Part shown: one piece after another, positions 1-4,960 of the stretch
Layout of the letters: each line of letters starts with the position of its first letter
Numbering within the stretch: position 1 is the stretch's first letter
Source: Caulobacter sp.
Lineage (GTDB): Bacteria > Pseudomonadota > Alphaproteobacteria > Caulobacterales > Caulobacteraceae
NCBI GenBank assembly: GCA_028291125.1
Contig: JAQGIN010000276.1
Location: forward strand, 1-8,027
Reading direction: 5' to 3'
DNA length: 8,027 nucleotides
Made by a program: the position numbers and the translations under genes
Notes under the pieces: generated by a model
Databases searched by the model: none
Told to the model about the DNA's origin: nothing
What the model saw: the letters and a program-made list of their open reading frames with translations, nothing else

Positions 1-1034
1 GCGCCACCCTGTTCGGCTGCGACCTGCGCAAGGCCGATCTGCGCCAGGCGGTGCTGATCCGCGCCGACCTGCGCGGCGCCTGCCTGCGCGGCGCCAACCT
101 GTCCCAGGCCGACCTGACCCAGGCCGATTTTCGCGAGGGTCAGATCGCCATCCCCCATCCGCGCAAGGGCCTCGACACCTTGCGCCACGAGGCCCGGGCG
201 GGCGAGGTCGACGAGGCCAATTTCGCCGGCGCCACGCTGGACGGTTCGCAATTCTCCGGCGTCTCGGCCTTCAAGGCCGACTTCACCGACTGCTCGCTGC
301 GCGGCGCCAAGCTGAACGGGGCCAATCTCAAGGAGGCCAACCTGGCCGGCGCCTTGCTCGACGGGGCCGACGTCAAGGGCTGCAATCTGGAGGGCGCCAA
401 TCTGGCCGGGGCGGTGATGGCCGGGGTCGACGTCTCCACGGCCCGCACGGCGGGGGCCAGCCTGGTCGGCTGTCTGGCCGCGCCCACCGACCAGGCGCTG
501 GGCCGGGTCGAGGCGCTGCACCAGAGCGCCCTGGCCAACGAACAATGGTGCCGGACCGGCGGCAAGACGGGGGCCGCGGCGCGGTTCGACGGCGAGGACC
601 TACGGCCGCTCGGCGCCCGGCTCAAGGGCCTGCGGCTGACGGCGATGAGCGCCAAGGGCGCCTGCATGGTCGGCCTGGACCTGTCGGGCGTGCAATTGCA
701 GGGAGCCAATCTGCAGAACGCCGATCTGCGCGCCGTCAATCTGCGCGGCGCCGACCTGCGCGGGGCCAAGCTGAACGGGGCCAATCTGACCAAGGCCGAC
801 CTGCGCGGGGCCTTTCTATGCGCCCTGCCGCTGGGGCCCGAGCGCAAGACGGTGACCAATCTGTCGTCGGCGCGGCTGCGTTACGCCCTGGCCCAGACGG
901 CGGATTTCAGCGAGGCGATCCTCGACGGCGCCGATCTGCGCGGCGCCGAGTTCGGTGGGGCCCGCCTGACCAAGACCAGCTTTCGCGATTGCGACCTGTC
1001 GCAGGTGCAGGATCTGGAACTCTATCCGGCCTGA
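1..1034 (+). CDS. Pentapeptide-repeat protein, 5'-truncated
   Basis: The reading frame (first full codon at 3) is open from the window edge, and its first residues (ATLFGCDLRKADLRQA) are already pentapeptide repeats. The true start therefore lies upstream, and the GTG at 51 is internal. About 343 residues are visible. A(D/N)LXX repeats, which normally stack into a right-handed quadrilateral beta-helix, form a block of roughly 120 residues (broken near its start by a non-repeat insert with HPRKGLDTLRHEAR). A central stretch of about 70 residues lacks clear repeats and contains LHQSALANEQWCRTGG. A second repeat block then runs to the TGA at 1032-1034. A 23-bp exact direct repeat (306-328 and 765-787) links the two blocks. 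No signal peptide or enzymatic domain is visible. Pentapeptide proteins range from gyrase-protecting DNA mimics to scaffolds, and nothing here picks one. The vapC stop on the other strand lies inside this gene's last codons. Confidence 0.93.
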   Translation, partial: ATLFGCDLRKADLRQAVLIRADLRGACLRGANLSQADLTQADFREGQIAIPHPRKGLDTLRHEARAGEVDEANFAGATLDGSQFSGVSAFKADFTDCSLRGAKLNGANLKEANLAGALLDGADVKGCNLEGANLAGAVMAGVDVSTARTAGASLVGCLAAPTDQALGRVEALHQSALANEQWCRTGGKTGAAARFDGEDLRPLGARLKGLRLTAMSAKGACMVGLDLSGVQLQGANLQNADLRAVNLRGADLRGAKLNGANLTKADLRGAFLCALPLGPERKTVTNLSSARLRYALAQTADFSEAILDGADLRGAEFGGARLTKTSFRDCDLSQVQDLELYPA

Positions 1035-1423
1035 TCGGCGCGCTTGAGACCGAGGAATTCAACGAAGGGATCGAAATCCCGGTCGCTATAGAGGAGCGCC
1101 ATGCCGTCCTCTATGCATCGGGTTGCGATCAGGGTGTCGATGGTTTTGCGGACCGTCACACCGCGAGCACGCAGCGTCCGGAAATTTCGCGCCGCCTGAA
1201 TGGCGAGATCCTGGCCAGCGATAGGGACGATGGTGAGCGACGTCAGCAATCCGAGGGCCTGGTTGAAGTCGCGCTCGCTTGCAAAGCCTTGCAGGACTTC
1301 TGTCAGAACGATGTCGCCGACTGCGAGGAGTTCGCTGCTGAGAAGGGCGTCGAGCCTATCGGTCCGCACCGTCGAGACGCCTCTGAAATAGTCGATCCAG
1401 ACGCTGGAATCGACCAGGATCAT
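1022..1423 (-). CDS. vapC: VapC-type PIN-domain ribonuclease toxin
   Basis: 133 residues, the usual length for VapC toxins, which are Mg-dependent endoribonucleases that cut tRNA or rRNA. The PIN acidic residues are all present: D5 in VDSSVWIDYF, E42 in LTEVLQGF, D96 in KTIDTLIA, and D114 (with D116) in YSDRDFDPF. Nothing suggests inactivation. The ATG (1421-1423) overlaps the vapB stop in an ATGA arrangement, so the two are translationally coupled with antitoxin first, as in classical type II modules. The 3' end converges on the pentapeptide-repeat gene with a 13-bp overlap, so the last codons of the toxin are read from the antisense of that gene. Sampled GC is about 57-65%, clearly below the flanks. 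The family assignment is firm; the RNA target cannot be read from sequence. Confidence 0.93.
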   Translation of the reverse strand: MILVDSSVWIDYFRGVSTVRTDRLDALLSSELLAVGDIVLTEVLQGFASERDFNQALGLLTSLTIVPIAGQDLAIQAARNFRTLRARGVTVRKTIDTLIATRCIEDGMALLYSDRDFDPFVEFLGLKRADQAG

Positions 1424-1614
1424 CCGTCGGTTCTCATGGCGTCGAGATCACCCGACCATGCCAGCTTGCCTCGGAATTTGCGGATGTCTTCCTGTTTCCT
1501 TAGACGGAGCAAGGTCTTCAATCCAAGCTCGACCGCCTCACGCTTGGTCTTGAGGCCAGTCGCCCGCATGGCGTCGGCCATGAGGACGTCATCGATCACG
1601 ATATTGGTTCGCAT
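1420..1614 (-). CDS. vapB: VapB-type antitoxin
   Basis: 64 residues. The N-terminal part (MRTNIVIDDVLMADAM, then a helical TKREAVELGLKTLLRL) fits a ribbon-helix-helix-like DNA-binding domain. The C-terminal part (residues about 45-62, KFRGKLAWSGDLDAMR) is the typical toxin-binding tail of VapB proteins paired with PIN toxins. Partner and overlap with vapC (ATGA, 4 bp) confirm the identity. A good ribosome binding site, AAAGGA (complement of 1623-1628), lies 8 nt upstream of the ATG. The site sits inside a long palindrome, so antitoxin bound there would cover promoter and RBS region together. Autoregulation by VapB or the VapBC complex is expected from the family; the palindrome is what the sequence shows. 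Confidence 0.9.
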   Translation of the reverse strand: MRTNIVIDDVLMADAMRATGLKTKREAVELGLKTLLRLRKQEDIRKFRGKLAWSGDLDAMRTDG

Positions 1615-1646
1615 GATGTGTATCCTTTGGCCATAGTATACACATC
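1615..1646. promoter_or_regulatory. vapBC operator: 32-bp near-perfect palindrome
   Basis: The arms GATGTGTAT (1615-1623) and ATACACATC (1638-1646) are exact reverse complements. The centre is itself the palindrome TGGCCA (1628-1633). In total 14 of 16 base pairs across the dyad axis (between 1630 and 1631) match. The dyad begins at the base next to the vapB ATG and includes the -10 element and the RBS. Position and symmetry fit the autoregulatory operator of a type II toxin-antitoxin operon, with arm centres about 23 bp apart. Binding by VapB/VapBC is inferred. Confidence 0.85.
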
Positions 1647-1663
1647 TGAGCCGTGATTTCCAA
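1635..1663 (-). promoter_or_regulatory. Promoter of vapBC
   Basis: On the minus strand a -35 hexamer TTGGAA (1658-1663) and a -10 hexamer TATACT (1635-1640) are separated by exactly 17 nt. They match the general housekeeping consensus at 4/6 and 5/6 positions. The -10 lies inside the operator palindrome. The leader from the expected start site to the vapB ATG would be only about 15 nt. This more E. coli-like promoter, unlike the usual Caulobacter pattern, fits an acquired cassette. Confidence 0.65.
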
Positions 1664-1668
1664 TCACG
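1652..1668. repeat. Short inverted repeat over the vapB -35
   Basis: CGTGATT (1652-1658) and AATCACG (1662-1668) form perfect 7-bp arms with a 3-nt spacer (tcc). The repeat overlaps the -35 hexamer and is unrelated in sequence to the main operator. It may be a second protein-binding site. There is no T-tract, so a terminator role is unlikely. Confidence 0.5.
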
Positions 1669-1685
1669 CGTCGATGGCGAACGTG

Positions 1686-1715
1686 AAAAAGGCGGCGCGT
1701 CGCCGCGCCGCCTTT
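1686..1715 (-). terminator. Rho-independent terminator of hsp20
   Basis: A perfect 12-bp stem has arms AAAGGCGGCGCG (1688-1699) and CGCGCCGCCTTT (1704-1715) with a 4-nt loop. On the minus strand it is followed by a run of five T residues (complement of 1686-1690). It lies 27 bp past the hsp20 stop and before the vapBC promoter, so it separates the two units. Read on the plus strand, only three T residues follow the stem. Confidence 0.9.
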
Positions 1716-1741
1716 CCCAATCGCTGGAGCTTGGAAGCGGC

Positions 1742-2197
1742 TTAGGCCGCCTTTTCGCCTTCGATCAGGGCCGCGCCGGCGGACTTGATCTCGATGGTGC
1801 GCGGCTTCAGCGCTTCGGGCAGCTCGCGGCGCAGGGCGATCGACAACAGGCCGTCGGCCAGGTTGGCGTCGCTCACCACCACATAGTCGGCCAGCTGGAA
1901 GCGGCGCTCGAAATTGCGCTCGGCCAGGCCGCGATGCAGGTAGCGCTTGGCTTCGTCATTGGCGGCCTTGCGGCCGGTCACGGTCAGGAGGTTTTCCTTG
2001 ACCTCGATGGTGAGCTCTTCGGACTTGAAGCCGGCCACCGCGATCTCGATGCGGTAGTCGTTCTCGCCGGTGCGCTCGATATTGTAGGGCGGATAGCCCG
2101 AGGCGGCTTCATTGGTGGCGGCCGAGTCGAGCAGGGCGGCCAGGCGGTCGAAGCCGACGACGGAGCGATACAGGGGGGACAGGTCGATCGTACGCAT
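1742..2197 (-). CDS. Small heat-shock protein, Hsp20/IbpA type
   Basis: 151 residues starting at the ATG at 2195-2197. An in-frame TTG nine codons upstream lies inside the leader hairpin and is not used in this call. Small heat-shock proteins are ATP-independent holdases that form cytoplasmic oligomers and pass clients to DnaK/ClpB. The N-terminus MRTIDLSPLYRSVVGFDRL is typical of IbpA-like class A proteins of alphaproteobacteria. The alpha-crystallin domain spans about residues 38-126, with YNIERTGENDYRIEIAVAGF at its start and the hallmark ANLADGLL at 111-118. The oligomerising I-x-I motif (IEI) is at 135-137. Nothing is missing. The gene is monocistronic: a sigma-32-like promoter and thermometer leader precede it and a strong terminator follows. 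Confidence 0.96.
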   Translation of the reverse strand: MRTIDLSPLYRSVVGFDRLAALLDSAATNEAASGYPPYNIERTGENDYRIEIAVAGFKSEELTIEVKENLLTVTGRKAANDEAKRYLHRGLAERNFERRFQLADYVVVSDANLADGLLSIALRRELPEALKPRTIEIKSAGAALIEGEKAA

Positions 2198-2290
2198 GGA
2201 TGTACATCCTTCTTCATCAAGCAAGGTTGTCGTGTTTCAGACCTTCGGCGACCCAGATTTGGCGTCGCCCGCGATCCGGAAGGCCCGGAA
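2198..2290 (-). promoter_or_regulatory. ROSE-like RNA thermometer in the hsp20 5' leader
   Basis: In the minus-strand mRNA, CUUGCUU (complement of 2219-2225) can pair with AAGGAUG (complement of 2205-2211), which contains the Shine-Dalgarno sequence, across a 7-nt loop. The pairs run C-G, U-U, U-A, G-G, C-G, U-A, U-A. The UUGCU anti-SD with its opposed G-G and U-U mismatches is the hallmark of ROSE thermometers, known from alphaproteobacterial small heat-shock genes. Two further hairpins lie upstream as in ROSE leaders: arms at 2247-2252/2264-2269 (6 bp) and 2275-2279/2285-2289 (5 bp). A 12-bp palindrome GGATGTACATCC (2198-2209) between SD and ATG could offer an alternative fold. Assignment is by eye; no folding energy was computed. 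Confidence 0.75.
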
Positions 2291-2310
2291 ATCCAGCGCC
2301 TTCGGGGTAG

Positions 2311-2338
2311 AGGTGGGAAGCGTCTCGACCACTTCAAG
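2311..2338 (-). promoter_or_regulatory. Sigma-32-like heat-shock promoter of hsp20
   Basis: On the minus strand CTTGAA (2333-2338), the core of the sigma-32 -35 element, is followed after 14 nt by TCCCACCT (2311-2318). That resembles the CCCCATnT -10 element of heat-shock promoters. Transcription would begin around 2300-2304, giving a leader of about 100 nt, the length expected for a ROSE element. The start site is inferred. Confidence 0.65.
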
Positions 2339-2369
2339 ACCCTGGGGCGATCGGTTCCTCGCACGCGGC

Positions 2370-2396
2370 TTGATCGCCGTCCCCCGACGGTTAAGG
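2370..2396 (+). promoter_or_regulatory. Possible promoter of the methyltransferase group
   Basis: TTGATCG (2370-2376) followed after 12 nt by GGTTAAGG (2389-2396) loosely resembles the Caulobacter housekeeping pattern (TTGACGS, then GCTANAWC). A 5-bp hairpin (CCGTC 2377-2381, GACGG 2386-2390) lies between the two elements. The match is weak and is offered only as the best candidate in this stretch. Confidence 0.25.
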
Positions 2397-2413
2397 TCGG
2401 CGCTTCGCTCGCC

Positions 2414-2418
2414 AGGAG
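2414..2418 (+). promoter_or_regulatory. RBS that fixes the first methyltransferase start
   Basis: AGGAG lies 8 nt before the ATG at 2427. The same frame stays open as far back as a GTG at 2112, but that extension would run antisense through the hsp20 leader and place the signal peptide in the middle of the protein. The ATG at 2427 is therefore the start. Confidence 0.85.
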
Positions 2419-2426
2419 TACCCGCC

Positions 2427-3269
2427 ATGATCCGTCGCCGACACGTCCTGCTGATCGCCGCCGCGGTGGCCTTGATCGGCCCGACGGCGGGCTGGGCCGC
2501 CGACGCCGTGCTGAAGGCCGCCGTGGCCTCGCCGCTGCGCGCGCCCGAGAACGTCGCCCGGGACGGCGCGCGCCATCCCCATGACAGCCTGGTGTTCTGG
2601 GGCCTAAAGCCCAAGCAGACGGTGATCGAGGTGGTGCCCGGCGGCGGCTACTGGATCGAAATCCTCGCCCCCTACGCCAAGGCCACCGGCGGGACCTATG
2701 TGGCGGGGGTGGCCGACCTGACCAATCCCAAGCTGTCGGACAGCGCCCGCAAGGGCCGCGCCGACTTCGAGGCCAAATACGCCGACATCGGCAAGTACGG
2801 CGCGATCTCCTATGTCGGCTTCGGCTCGGCCTCGCCGCCCCTGGGCGCGCCCGGCTCGGCCGACCTGGTCCTGACCGCCCGCAACATCCACAACTGGACG
2901 ATCCAGCCCGGCGTCGCCGACAAGGCCTTCGCCGACTTCTACGCGGTGCTCAAGCCCGGCGGCGTGCTGGCGGTCGAGGAGCACCGCGCCGACCCCAAGC
3001 CGCAGACCTCGGCCGGGGCCGACGGCTATCTGTCGACCGCCACGGTGGTCGCCTTGGCCCAGAAGGCCGGCTTCGTGCTCGACGCCCAGTCCGAGATCAA
3101 CGCCAATCCCAAGGACGACAAGGACCACCCGTTCGGGGTCTGGACCCTGCCGCCGACCAAGCGCTCGGCCCCCGGCGGCCAGCCGGCCAATCCCAATTTC
3201 GACCGCACCAAGTACGACGCCATCGGCGAAAGCGACCGCATGACCTTGCGATTCCGCAAGCCCGCCTGA
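2427..3269 (+). CDS. Sec-exported class I methyltransferase-fold protein
   Basis: 280 residues. It begins with a Sec signal peptide (RRR, hydrophobic core to about residue 20, likely cleavage near residue 24-25 in GWAAD), so the mature protein should be periplasmic. The Rossmann-type methyltransferase fold is suggested by a motif I-like VIEVVPGGGYWIEIL (66-80), ARNIHNW (151-157), KPGGVLAVEEHRA (176-188, post-motif region) and a highly conserved C-terminal block (223-244, containing NPKDDKDHPFGVW). It matches the uncharacterised 'predicted methyltransferase' family that carries signal peptides (COG4798 by memory). The first glycine of the usual E/DxGxGxG motif is proline here. The substrate is unknown. 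The next gene is a clear paralog; the two are 54 bp apart with a possible weak terminator between. Confidence 0.88.
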   Translation: MIRRRHVLLIAAAVALIGPTAGWAADAVLKAAVASPLRAPENVARDGARHPHDSLVFWGLKPKQTVIEVVPGGGYWIEILAPYAKATGGTYVAGVADLTNPKLSDSARKGRADFEAKYADIGKYGAISYVGFGSASPPLGAPGSADLVLTARNIHNWTIQPGVADKAFADFYAVLKPGGVLAVEEHRADPKPQTSAGADGYLSTATVVALAQKAGFVLDAQSEINANPKDDKDHPFGVWTLPPTKRSAPGGQPANPNFDRTKYDAIGESDRMTLRFRKPA

Positions 3270-3270
3270 G

Positions 3271-3296
3271 GTGGCGTCGCGTCCTGGCCGCTTTTT
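3271..3296 (+). terminator. Weak terminator-like hairpin between the paralogs
   Basis: GTGGC (3271-3275) can pair with GCCGC (3287-3291), including one G-U pair, across an 11-nt loop. Five T residues follow directly (3292-3296). The stem is short and the loop long, so it may attenuate rather than end transcription. Confidence 0.3.
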
Positions 3297-3323
3297 GACC
3301 GCGTTGCGCCGACAAGGTGGGGC

Positions 3324-4211
3324 ATGATCACGCGTTCTGACTGGTCGAGACGCGGCCTGCTGCTGGGCGCCGGCGGCCTGGCCCTGGTCGGCTGCGGCCG
3401 GAAGGGACCGACGGCCAAGCCCGCCCCGCCGACGGCCGGCGCGCCCGACACCCTGGAAGCGGCGGTGGCCGGGCCCTGGCGTGCGCCCGCCGACAGAGCC
3501 CGCGATCGCTGGCGCCATCCGGTGGAGAGTCTGACCTTCTGGGAGGTGCGCCCCGGCCAGACGGTGGTCGAGTTCTGGCCCGGAACCGGTTGGTACACCG
3601 ACATCCTGGCCCCGTTCCTGGCCGCCACCGGCGGCAAGCTCTACGCGGCCCAGCTGCAGACCGACGATCCCAGCGACCCGGCGGCGGCCGAGACCGTCGA
3701 GGCCTATCGCCGCAAGCTGGCCGCCGCGCCCAAGCTCTATGGTGAGGTGGTCTTCACCAGCTTCGGCCCGACCAGCGGGCCGGCGGCCCCGGCCGGGACC
3801 GTCGACCGGGTGCTGTTCCTGCGCAACCTGCACAACTGGATGGCCGGCGGGGTCGCCGAAAAGGCCTTCCGCGACGCCCTGGCGGCGCTGAAGCCCGGCG
3901 GGAGCCTCGGGGTCGAGGAGCATCGCGCCGACGCCGGGGCGGTGCAGGATCTGTTGGCCGCCGACGGCTATGTGCAGCAGGCCTATGTGGTCGAAATGGC
4001 CAAGGAGGCCGGCTTCGTCCTAGCCGCGGCCAGCGAGATCAACGCCAATCCCAAGGATGACAAGGACCATCCGTTCGGGGTCTGGACCCTGCCGCCGACC
4101 CGCCTGTCGGGGCCGCGCGGCGCGCCGCCCCAGGCCGGCTTCGACCACGCCAAGTACGACGCCATCGGGGAGAGCGACCGCATGACCCTCAAATTCGTGA
4201 AGCCGGCGTGA
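3324..4211 (+). CDS. Methyltransferase-fold lipoprotein with Tat-type signal
   Basis: 295 residues, ATG preceded by AAGG 6 nt upstream. The N-terminus has a twin-arginine motif (SRRGLLL, residues 8-14), a glycine-rich hydrophobic stretch and a lipobox LVGC (21-24). It should therefore be exported folded by Tat and lipidated at C24, with G25 at +2. The body parallels the preceding gene: VVEFWPGTGWYTDIL (81-95), RNLHNW (167-172), KPGGSLGVEEHRA (190-202), and a 22-residue block at 238-259 identical to its paralog. The C-terminus (AKYDAIGESDRMTLKFVKPA) is also shared. A proline again replaces the first glycine of motif I. The substrate is unknown, and a SAM source outside the cytoplasm is not obvious. 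The stop overlaps the next start (GTGA), so the two are probably made together. Confidence 0.88.
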   Translation: MITRSDWSRRGLLLGAGGLALVGCGRKGPTAKPAPPTAGAPDTLEAAVAGPWRAPADRARDRWRHPVESLTFWEVRPGQTVVEFWPGTGWYTDILAPFLAATGGKLYAAQLQTDDPSDPAAAETVEAYRRKLAAAPKLYGEVVFTSFGPTSGPAAPAGTVDRVLFLRNLHNWMAGGVAEKAFRDALAALKPGGSLGVEEHRADAGAVQDLLAADGYVQQAYVVEMAKEAGFVLAAASEINANPKDDKDHPFGVWTLPPTRLSGPRGAPPQAGFDHAKYDAIGESDRMTLKFVKPA

Positions 4212-4873
4212 GCCGCGCCCTGATCGTCGCCGCCGGCCTGGCGATGGCCTGCGCCACCTTCGCCCCCGCGGCCCTGGCGCAGGAGGTCAAGACCGTCGAG
4301 GCGGCTAAGATCTTCCCCTATCTCGACAAGTTTCTGACCCTGCCGCCCCAGGAGCGCACCCGGTTCAAGCTGTCCTACGGTTTGCAGCGCGACGGCAAGA
4401 TGGCGCCGGACGTCAAGGCCACCCTGGTCGAGGCGGGCGGCGCGCGCACGCCGTTGCCGATCGGACCCGACGGCTTCTTCGAGCGCACGCCCACCCAAGC
4501 CCAGCTCGCCGCCAGGGCCGCCGTCAGCTTCGACGTGCCGGCCAGCGTGAAGCTGGGGATGATGATGCGGTTCGATCCGGTCCTCAAACCCGCCAGCGAG
4601 TACGCGGCCAACGACCTGGTGGCGACGGTCGACGAGGCCAATCGCGCCATCGGCAAGGCGGCCGGGCCCATGGCGATGCTGGCCCCGAAAATGGCCGGGC
4701 TCCGCTTCCCCGGGGCCGGCGCGGGCCGGGTGGTGTTCGCCGATGGACGCGAACAGCCGCTGCCCGTCGAAAGGACCAGTCCAGTGTTCCGCCCCGACGA
4801 GGCCAAGGGCGCGGTGCGCGTGCGCCTGGACCGGGCGCCGACCAAGGTCGGTTTCGCCGGCAAGAAGAAATAA
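4208..4873 (+). CDS. Sec-exported protein of unknown function
   Basis: 221 residues, GTG start at 4208 overlapping the upstream TGA by 4 bp, which indicates translational coupling. A clean Sec signal peptide ends in AALA|QE (cleavage after residue 24), so the protein is periplasmic or surface-associated; there is no lipobox at that site. I do not recognise a domain. Visible features are KIFPYLDKFLTLPPQERTRF (35-54), a central VPASVKLGMMMRFDPVLKP (110-128), a helical ANDLVATVDEANRAIG segment, an AGRVVFADGREQPLP strand-like segment, and a lysine-rich C-terminus (GKKK). No cysteine remains after signal cleavage, so no disulphides or heme site are expected. Coupling to the methyltransferase lipoprotein suggests a partner or a shared substrate. 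Function is open. Confidence 0.85.
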   Translation: MSRALIVAAGLAMACATFAPAALAQEVKTVEAAKIFPYLDKFLTLPPQERTRFKLSYGLQRDGKMAPDVKATLVEAGGARTPLPIGPDGFFERTPTQAQLAARAAVSFDVPASVKLGMMMRFDPVLKPASEYAANDLVATVDEANRAIGKAAGPMAMLAPKMAGLRFPGAGAGRVVFADGREQPLPVERTSPVFRPDEAKGAVRVRLDRAPTKVGFAGKKK

Positions 4874-4883
4874 TGGCGTCGTC

Positions 4884-4896
4884 TAAACGGTGTTTA
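4884..4896. promoter_or_regulatory. Operator-like dyad upstream of the SCP2 gene
   Basis: TAAAC (4884-4888) and GTTTA (4892-4896) form a perfect 5-bp inverted repeat with a ggt spacer. It is conspicuously A/T-rich in a GC-rich region. It sits 1 nt upstream of a possible -35 (TTGCCG, 4898-4903), where a repressor or activator could act. The form resembles short operators of TetR-type regulators, but no such gene is in the window. Confidence 0.4.
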
Positions 4897-4897
4897 C

Positions 4898-4924
4898 TTG
4901 CCGTCGCCTCGCCGCCACGATATC
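4898..4924 (+). promoter_or_regulatory. Possible promoter of the SCP2-hydrolase pair
   Basis: TTGCCG (4898-4903) and GATATC (4919-4924) are separated by 15 nt in the 87-bp gap after the exported protein. The -35 fits; the -10 fits only loosely. The gap is long enough for an independent transcription start, and the dyad just upstream supports the idea of a regulated promoter. Confidence 0.3.
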
Positions 4925-4960
4925 GGCGATAAACTTCGCGCAGACAGGGAGACCGCGCTC

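Noticed and set aside
306..787. The 23-bp direct repeat in the pentapeptide gene as a mobile-element or recombination mark
   Set aside because: It is in frame and explained by the A(D/N)LXX coding repeat.
545..1636. A plus-strand frame bridging the pentapeptide gene and the vapBC cassette
   Set aside because: Arginine-rich out-of-frame translation. Both overlapped regions have convincing genes in other frames.
2198..2224. N-terminal extension of hsp20 to the TTG at 2222-2224
   Set aside because: The TTG lies in the anti-SD strand of the thermometer, and the ATG at 2195-2197 has an SD at proper spacing and the family-typical N-terminus.
2112..2426. N-terminal extension of the first methyltransferase to the GTG at 2112
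   Set aside because: It would put the signal peptide inside the protein and run antisense through the hsp20 leader. A good RBS precedes the ATG at 2427.
2604..3923. A 439-codon open frame on the minus strand across both methyltransferase genes
   Set aside because: It is the antisense of two well-supported genes in GC-rich DNA, is glycine/arginine rich, and shows no domain or RBS.
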